Shown here: positions 57,501-64,000 of the stretch, piece after piece
Layout: each line of letters starts with the position of its first letter
Numbering within the stretch: position 1 is the stretch's first letter
Assembly: GCF_964204645.1 (NCBI RefSeq)
Contig: NC_134032.1
Location: forward strand, 7,807,175-7,871,174
Length of the DNA stretch: 64,000 nt
Source of the DNA: Tubulanus polymorphus
Lineage: Eukaryota > Nemertea > Palaeonemertea > Tubulaniformes > Tubulanidae
Direction of reading: 5' to 3'
Translations under genes and position numbers: made by a program
Notes under the pieces: model-generated
What the model was told of the DNA's origin: nothing
Databases searched by the model: none
Seen by the model: only the letters and a program-made list of their open reading frames with translations

Positions 57501-60500
57501 CCGGAAACACCCGTCAAAGAGGTGAGAATTTGCAAATAAGATTTTTTGCGGATTGCCAAGGGTAAATTTTAATATTTTATTCATGTTCTTTTTCTTTGAA
57601 GAAGAAACGTAAAAGGGAAACTAAACCAACGTCGAAATCATCTGCGAAAAAAGGTCGGCAAATTCTGAAGATAAATGATAATGGCGACAATGATGACAGT
57701 GGCGATGGTGAAGATAATGGTGAGGATGAATCTCTGGAGATGAAGAGGAAAACCGCTGTTACTCCGGTTCCAAAAAGTTTCTCGCCGTTGGTTACGAAAT
57801 ACACTAAAAGTAAACTGGCATCATTCGCAGCAGCAGAAAATGTACGTATGCCAGCAGGAGCAATTAAAATCTCTGGTCTACAATTCTGTGGTTGAGGCCA
57901 GCTCCCCAATGGACCCGTCAGTCTCCAATTCTAAGTTTTGTAATGATTATTAGACAGTTTTCAATAGAGCTCTTGCGACCTAGCTGTAGGGACTCCAGAG
58001 TCAAAACCTTTCTCAGAAACTACGAAGTTCAGTTCCACTGTTGGCTATTGAGTTCTCTATTCAGCAGTTAACTCAGAAGACCCTTTTTAGACTGTTGACC
58101 TGCATCAATATAGGTACATTTTCAATTGAATCTAGCATAACTTAGATTGTCCGAAGTCAAAACTTTTCCATTGCTTGTAGAATATCTTGAATCTCAACTT
58201 CTCACTCGAGCCTAGAGGTGAATGTATCCAATTTTTAATAGTTCAGTTCCACAGTAGAATTCATAGTCAAAATAAGATTTAGATTAGAGGAACCCTAGTA
58301 GTGATAGTAAATCCGGTTCCAGGCTCCAGTCACAATTGCTCTAAATTGAGTCAAATAAGTTCATTTGAAACAAAGAATTCAAACAGTTGAGTTTTGTTTC
58401 GAATCCCAACTGGCTCGTGTTAGTCACATGTAATCTATTTACAATAATTTCATATTTAGGTTGGTAAATCTAGTGAGCCAACTGAAGGGGTAGTGTATAC
58501 TCATCTCACTTACGAATTCTTAAAGCCAGATAAAATCAAGTAAGTTTCCTCGGATGCTGATGTCTGATACGATTGAAGTAGTTGCAGTACACTTGCAAAG
58601 TGATAGAACCAATTTCTTATATTTGTTTAATATTTTAGGGATAAACATGGTCGACCATTGAACCATCCTGATTACGATCCAAGAACTTTAAACGTTCCTG
58701 AGAACGTGATGAAAACATTAACTCCGGTGAGTTTCATGATGTAAATGGGTGGATATATACGGCGTAGCATGGTTTCTAGGGACAATTTGATGATGCCATA
58801 GAGGGATTAATGTAGGCAGCCACCTCTCAAAGGTGTATACTGCATAATTAGTTCTTTGATGCCGCATAGTGGATTTGTGCGTCCATCTTTACTGGAGAAA
58901 TTTAAATTCAACCTTGTTTTTTATTTTCAGGCTATGCGTCAATGGTGGGAGATTAAAAAAGACCATTTCGACACAATTCTGTTCTTCAAGGTGACATGAA
59001 AAGAGAGCCATTTCGAAATATTCTGACCATTATTTTGAAGTCTGTCTTCAGTTCGGGGGTGAAATTATACAGAAAGATTTTTCTTTTCAGGTCGGCAAAT
59101 TTTATGAGTTGTATCATATGGATGCTGTCACTGCGGTCAATGAACTGGGAATCATTTATATGAAGGTGTGATATTCGGGCCGGATTTGTGGTCCCGTGTG
59201 TGGGCCTGTTTTGATTTTATTAAACCTTAAAATTCCAATGATTTAACTCTCAGTAGTTGAAATTTTTAATGATGATTGTGGAACTGGGTTCAGTAGAGTT
59301 ATCTGGGCCCAGTAATACAGTCATTTTCAAACGTGGTCTTGGCCCTGTACACTGGTCATAAGTTGTTAGGCCTGCTATAAAACAAATGTGGTTTTAGACT
59401 GGTTTTGAAATATGCAAATATGCTATGCAAATAGCCTCTGAGCTAAGTTCCAGAGTCAAAATTTTCTAATGGAACTACGTAAATCCTAATGATTTACGTT
59501 GAGGGGACTGTTAAAGATTAGAATACCTATTCATTTTTGGCCAGCCGTAGGCTAAGCCTATTTATTACTATACGAATGGAGCGAATTTGAATCACATGGT
59601 TTCTATAGCTAAGACCCTTTGACTGCAAATGAGCATATATTCATACAAATCATTCATTAAAGCATTATCCATTCTCCAAATCCTAGGGAGCTGAATTCTG
59701 AAAAAGGGCCTTGTTAAAATTTATGTGAGATTTTTTGAGAAAATCTGAACGCAGAAATATCTGTTTTGAAAAGCCAATCAAAAAAGCAAAGACTCCTCTC
59801 TGATTCACTTAGCCGCAGAAATCAGCAGGTGTTCACTTGAACTGGCAGTATCGTCTACTGTTAAACTTCCGGGTTTTGTTTTTAGATTTAAAACTGTATT
59901 TCAAGATTGATTTCTGTGAAATTTTGAGTTGATTTGGTTTTTGGGAGAAGTTTATTTGCACTACAGAAAATATCATTGACAATTATGCAAAGTCCGGTAA
60001 AAATAGCTTTTTTCTCAAATCGCATGGATAACCTTCATATGCTAACTAGCCGTGCTCAAACTGTGAATTCATTCAAATTTAATTCTGCAAAAAATATCAA
60101 ATTAAATCTAATTCAATTTTACTTTATTAAACAATAAAACATCAAATCCAATTCAATTTTGTTTTATTGAGTAAATTTGAGAAAATCCAATTCAATTCTA
60201 TTCCGCATTCAAATCAATAGGGAAAAGATTGATCTGAGGTATTTGTTCCTGCCAGCGCCAGTCGCTGTCTTTGCTACTTATGAAAGCATGATTATGCTGT
60301 GTAAATTATAGGTTTTGACTCTTGAGTTCGGTGTCTATTTTGACAAATATAACCCACAGAATGCATCATTTGCCATTTAATGAAAAGCTGAAAGGCTGGC
60401 TATAGTGCCCCTTGAGGCTCTTGTGGGAATCCAGTTCTGTGGATCTAAGTTAGAATTAGAATGGCTAGGCAATTTTAAGCAACAACTATAGTGGTAGGTC

Positions 60501-61125
60501 TTGAAAGCTATCTAATTTCGGCCCTCACAGAAAAATGTTTTCTTGCACAACCCTATCCCTAGATGATGTTTGACTTTGACTGTGGAATCAAATTTTAACT
60601 CGCCACTACTTACCTTAACTTTTTTTATGCATTGTTATTTAAAGGGTAACCACGCTCATTGTGGATTCCCCGAGATCGGTTACGCTCGCTACGCTGAGAC
60701 GTTAGTTCAGAAAGGTTATAAGGTCGCCCGTATCGAGCAGACAGAAACGCCGGCCATGATGGAAGAACGTTGCAAAAAAAGTGAGTGGTTTTAAAGTTTA
60801 GGATTTTTAGCACACTTCGGTCTCTGGTGTTCACTTTTTGTGTGTTTATACATTCCCTTCTAGAAGGAATCAAGTAAGATTTTCAATTCGTACATCTGCA
60901 GCCCAAAATTGGTTCAATCAAATAGATATAGGTTCTGGTATCAGTGGCTTTCAGTTGGATTTGCATGATCCCAGATAACTTGATTGCCGATTGCCTCGGC
61001 CTTCGTTTGGTTAATTTTCTCCATGGATTCGTGATGTCGCATGGATATCTTCATGAGGTCTTAATCAGACACCTTCAGTGAAGGAATCACAGGAGAAAAT
61101 TAAACATTTAATCATCAACATATTT

Positions 61126-61186
<61 letters not shown>

Positions 61187-63669
61187 TGTACTGAGAACAA
61201 TAAATATGTTGATTAAATGTGAAATACTAAACCATCACATTTGAAGATTATTTTAATACGACCATTTCAAATCCCTATTATGTACATGATGATATACCAT
61301 ACAATATACTTGATAATATACATGATAATATCCCCTATAATACAGTGGACACTTGGGTTCATACAGCTGGTGATCGCTCCCTTATCATATGTGAATAAAT
61401 TGTCGTGAGACGTAGCATAAGTGTGCAGAGCGAATGTAGGTAAAAATGTCCCGGGGAACAATCGTCCCCGGAAAAATGTCCCATAGGTAGAAGAAATTGT
61501 CCCAGTCTATCATTACTAATTTAGTAAATTTCACATCAAAATGACACCAGAGAACAAACTTGGTAACTATGTAAATTGCACACTCACCACAAAAAAAGAA
61601 TGGTTGAGCATCACTAGTGGGCCCCGATGTCGTAGCGTTGATCTCGTCCGGAGATGATTCCATCTTGCGGATGATTTCGTCCATATCTTCCGTAGTCAAA
61701 ATACTCGAGTGCCACATAATGTAGAGGTCTAGTAGAGTATGGGGATATGTATTTCCGTACCCTCTTTTTATACTCTGTATGTGCTCCCAGTGGGAACCAA
61801 TGAACGAGCTTGTTGATCGCCTGGCTGATTAGCCGGTGTCGGGCGCTGATTGGCTGACTAAGTATTGAGTCTCTCGACTTCGTACTGAGCACATCCGGAG
61901 TTTGTGTTAAACAACACTGGTGTGTATTGTGAGCGTATGTTGAACACAGTCACACTTCTTTGTCTAACATGAGCCAATCTTGCCCCTGCAACCCGGTCGA
62001 TTCCAGGAATAGCTTAACCCTTTAACTGGCAATCGGTCGCTAGCGACCGATTTGAATAGACCAGCTATAGTGAATAGAATAGTCAAGTATTGATTTCTGT
62101 GAAGCATTCTAACTAATTTTCCTGTCAGCAGATGGCGACACCAGACGGCCTACAATGTCTAACAAGGTTGGAAAGTGATATATCATACATTTGGCATGTA
62201 GAAGGGGGTATGTATGTCTGATTTCCAAAATTGAGAATATCGTTAGTAGTAATTTAGCGAGTTTGGCTGATATTTTGGACATAGTAATGAAAGATTCTGA
62301 TGATAATTCATATTGGGATGAATTTCATGACAGTTTTTTATTATGGGTGGCCCAAAAATCTGAATGACCTTGGGATCAGACCCTGAAGGTAACCCCCAAA
62401 GTTCGCAAACATGGTATCATTTGAAAGCTTATGAAAAGCGCTTTCATATTAAACATACAATATGGGGTTATCCCTCATATCTACTGAGTTATTAAGTTTT
62501 CCCCTTGCAAGGTCCAAAATCTCTCATAGGCCGAAAAATACTTGCCAGTTAAAGGGTTAATGGAAGATCCGCGTGTCAATATGTCAGCCACGTTAGTTTT
62601 CGTCTCCAGACTTTTATCCAAAGAATTCCTCCGAGACCTTGTCATATTTTGGATTAAACTTCACAGAGTTGGTGGTATGAGTGTGCAGTAGTGATTAGGT
62701 TGAACCGAGATTTGCTTTTTAGCCCACTTTGGACTTTAGTCCCAGCGGGCTATTGCGTTCACTTTTCGTCCGTCCGTCCGTAGTATTTTTGTATATGGCC
62801 ACCAGGGGGCGTTGAATAATACAATTACTTAGTATTTCTATATTATATTTGTAGCTATGCGTATTTTGTTACCACAATCAATTGCAAAGTTGTAGCTCAT
62901 GACATCATCTATGATTGTGGTGAGTTTTAAGGACATAGGCTATTCTATATGGTCACCAGGGGGCGTTGATTAGTAGAATAACTTAGTATTTCCTTATTAG
63001 ATTGGTACCAAGGCACATTTTGTTACCATGATCAATTGCAAAGTAGTAGTTCATGACATGTTCTATGATTGTGGTGAGTTTCAACGTCATTGGGTTTGCA
63101 TATGGTCACCAGGGAGCGTTGAATAGTAGAATAACTTAGCATTTCCATATTAAATTAGTAACGAGGCATATTTTGTTATCACAATCAATAACAAAATCGT
63201 AGCTGCTGACATGTTCTATGATTTTCGTGAGTTTCAAGGTCATTGGTTTTTGTATATGGTCACCAGGGGGCGTTGAAAATTGAAATTGTTAGATTGTTGA
63301 GCATTTGAAACCACTTCCCAAGTGGGCATGGTGTCCCTGGACCCCTAGTTTCTGAGTGAATAGAATAGTATTCCTTGCTATTGGAGAGGCCCTGGATTTG
63401 TGTTTGCCTCTTGCATCATAGTTCTAGTTTGTCCAGCGTTACTAATAATCATGTTAGTTTGTGATTTTGCGACTCGAAATTGCATCGATACCAGCCATTA
63501 ACAGATTTCTTAACCTCTCTGTTCTTCAGTTGGAAAACCGACGAAGTTTGACCGCGTTGTGAAACGAGAAGTTTGTCGAGTAACATCGAAGGGAACGAAA
63601 ACGTTCAGTTTCATCGATGGTGACCCAGCGGACGGAAACAACAACTTCCTCTTGGCAATTGCTGAAAAG
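48534..63669 (+). CDS. MSH6: DNA mismatch repair protein MSH6, first 13 exons (continues beyond window)
   Basis: MSH6 pairs with MSH2 (MutS-alpha) to bind base mismatches and small loops in the nucleus. Exons: 48534-48756, 51172-51349, 51590-51798, 56896-56945, 57047-57152, 57397-57521, 57602-57841, 58460-58539, 58639-58726, 58931-58990, 59091-59165, 60645-60780 and 63530-63669. All have GT/AG borders and sum to 1710 bases, exactly 570 codons. Residues 4-11 are a canonical PCNA-binding PIP box (QTSLFSFF). A PWWP domain spans about 75-135 (GYPWWPSLV). Acidic stretches and a basic NLS-like KPPKKRRR (237-244) follow. MutS domain I starts near 434, with the mismatch-reading Phe-x-Glu at 457-459 ([11 protein letters not shown]) and [10 protein letters not shown]. 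The clamp and ATPase domains lie to the right of the window. Confidence 0.93.
49699..49790 (+). pseudogene. Possible translin first-exon remnant in MSH6 intron 1
   Basis: ATG at 49699 opens a short reading ([16 protein letters not shown]) that ends at TAA, then GATCGTCAG before gtgagg. The spacing of 'EI-F..-L..D-QD' resembles the N-terminus of translin with a Gln codon changed to stop. The match is short and may be chance. Confidence 0.25.
50614..50790. mobile_element. MITE with AGTGCGYCTACAC ends
   Basis: 'agtgcgtctacaccgtggcg' near 50618 faces the inverted 'ctgcagtgtaggcgcact' near 50786. Internal 'caccgcagtgcggtgta' adds a further palindrome. About 170 bp, in MSH6 intron 1. No coding capacity. 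Confidence 0.65.
52526..53779 (+). mobile_element. Pearl/Helentron-like repeat, copy 1 (MSH6 intron 3)
   Basis: It begins TTAGCCCACTTGGGACT, forming a hairpin with AGTCCCAGCGGGCT. A unique ~650-bp leader follows, then four ~154-bp tandem monomers, each with 'caccagggggcgttgaata' and 'gtagctcatgacatgttcta'. It closes with 'ccacttcccaagtggg' (small stem) and ends CCCCTAG|TTT. The layout (5' hairpin, central tandem monomers, 3' stem, CTAG end) matches non-autonomous Helitron-like elements of the pearl/DINE type described in bivalves and flies. No coding capacity. Confidence 0.65.
54438..56402. mobile_element. Possible larger element with CAGGGCCGTA ends
   Basis: 'cagggccgtatgcagccc' at 54438 faces 'ctaaatacggccctg' ending at 56402. 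A similar pair closes a small element at 13449-13604. CAGGG-type ends recall hAT elements, but no clean 8-bp duplication is visible. It encloses the second pearl-like copy. Confidence 0.35.
54527..55860 (+). mobile_element. Pearl/Helentron-like repeat, copy 2 (MSH6 intron 3)
   Basis: Same ends and layout as copy 1, same strand, with five monomers (about 153-155 bp each; the last is degenerate). Unit borders are marked by 'caccagggggcgttga' at 55157, 55620 and variants between. Confidence 0.65.
60805..60960 (+). repeat. Decayed 5' leader fragment of the pearl-like repeat
   Basis: 'tagcacacttcggtctctgg', 'gttcactttttgtgtg' and 'cagcccaaaattggttcaat' parallel the leader of the copies at 52526 and 54527 at lower identity. 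A similar scrap ('cagcccaaaaactgaccgg') lies at 50994-51012. Confidence 0.45.
61105..61222. repeat. (AT)n microsatellite inside an inverted repeat
   Basis: About 28 AT units (61129-61184) are flanked by 'catttaatcatcaacatatt' at the left and its near complement 'aataaatatgttgattaaat' at the right. The arms would form a cruciform with the AT tract at its top. Confidence 0.8.
61588..61860 (-). promoter_or_regulatory. TATA/CCAAT promoter-like segment with short exon (LTR or gene start)
   Basis: On the minus strand, two CCAAT motifs (61849-61853 and, on the other strand, 61797-61801) precede TATAAAAA at 61772-61765. An ATG follows 48 bases later at 61717, opening 43 codons ([20 protein letters not shown]...) up to a GTGAGT donor at 61587. 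It could be a real first exon antisense in MSH6 intron 12 or, because a BEL-type remnant lies just upstream, the U3/R part of an LTR. Confidence 0.35.
61945..62690 (-). mobile_element. BEL/Pao-type polymerase remnant split by a TTAA element
   Basis: At 62612-62561 (minus) the frame reads [15 protein letters not shown], the N-x-A-D-x-x-T-R-G motif between RNase H and integrase. The expected continuation (GLQGQDWL) appears at about 62010-61960, on the other side of the TTAA element. Only a few dozen codons survive. Confidence 0.6.
62014..62560. mobile_element. piggyBac-type non-autonomous element with TTAA duplication
   Basis: The element 62018-62556 (539 bp) has ends CCCTTTAACTGGCAA and the inverted TTGCCAGTTAAAGGG, flanked on both sides by TTAA (62014-62017, 62557-62560). 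There is an additional small palindrome, cggtcgctagcgaccg, just inside the left end. No transposase. It is nested in a BEL remnant in MSH6 intron 12. Confidence 0.85.
62719..63348 (+). mobile_element. Pearl/Helentron-like repeat, copy 3 (MSH6 intron 12)
   Basis: Same 5' hairpin and CCCCTAG|TTT end as copies 1 and 2, same strand, four monomers, but the ~500-bp leader is missing: 'cgtccgtccgtag' runs straight into 'tatttttgtatatggccacc'. It ends 181 bases before exon 13. Confidence 0.65.
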
Positions 63670-64000
63670 GTATGTGAATTTATCTATTTCACGACCCGAT
63701 TCTGCTACAGACCATTTCAGAAAAGATGGCTTCATAAATCCTACTATGACATCATCAGTCTTTCCACTATAGACAGTTCAAGGCGAGATGGGCGCCCTCG
63801 GTCATCCCCCTTTGATATCATCAAATTACTCCTATGTATAATTCCAGACAAGGTGGCCATCTACTTAAATTTCCCATTGGCATCATCAACAGAGATGCTA
63901 GTTTTCCGGAAATATCCGGAATTCCGGAAATTTAGGATCGCCGATGTCAATTCTGGAAATTGGGTGAGAATTCCTCGCGGCGACCAGTAATGGCACGGAC

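Overview
This window comes from an animal nuclear genome. Its genes contain spliceosomal GT-AG introns, the AT-rich intergenic DNA is full of small DNA transposons, and the proteins are animal ones: a class A GPCR, a Methuselah-like receptor with a somatomedin-B domain, the ciliary protein CIMIP5 and the mismatch-repair protein MSH6. The mix of BEL/Pao, Tx1-like LINE, tRNA-derived SINE and tandem-repeat 'pearl'-like elements points to a marine lophotrochozoan (mollusc, nemertean, annelid or brachiopod). The species cannot be named from sequence alone. All functional statements rest on reading motifs and splice sites by eye.

Region 1 (1-20.6 kb) is a diverged segmental duplication. Each copy holds a class A GPCR gene (+), a tiny secreted six-cysteine peptide gene 'A' (-) and a tiny secreted four-cysteine peptide gene 'B' (+). 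A and B are transcribed away from each other. Copy 1 (1-7.1 kb) looks intact. In copy 2 (12.3-20.6 kb) the GPCR is a pseudogene, A is intact, and B keeps its mature region although its start exon seems to have been hit by an insertion. A decayed BEL/Pao retrotransposon (minus strand, about 7.2-11.8 kb) lies between the copies. A 793-bp DNA transposon with a TAA target duplication has split its integrase.

Region 2 (20.6-30.7 kb) holds a PLAC8-like remnant, a spliced Myb/SANT-like gene broken by two in-frame stops and carrying a 45-bp coding minisatellite, several inverted repeats and SINEs, and an intact single-exon peptide-type GPCR (27667-28788, minus).

Region 3 (30.7-48.2 kb) holds a two-exon somatomedin-B/Methuselah-like receptor (30695-33446), a three-exon CIMIP5 (C2orf50) gene with an X-box-like and a CCAAT motif upstream, then about 9 kb with no gene I can support, and a 5'-truncated LINE.

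Region 4 (48.5-64 kb) is the 5' part of MSH6. Thirteen in-frame exons encode the first 570 residues: PIP box, PWWP domain, acidic/basic linker, and MutS domain I with its Phe-x-Glu motif. The ATPase end lies beyond the window. The introns hold three same-strand repeats with a 5' hairpin, about 154-bp tandem monomers and a CTAG end, a TTAA-flanked element nested in a BEL remnant, and other short elements.

The least familiar content is the A/B peptide system. Both families share the layout 5'UTR exon / ~60-nt start exon with exactly 25 coding bases / phase-1 intron / last exon, plus a common C-x9-C-x5-6-C-G core. They have been copied together with a neighbouring receptor gene.
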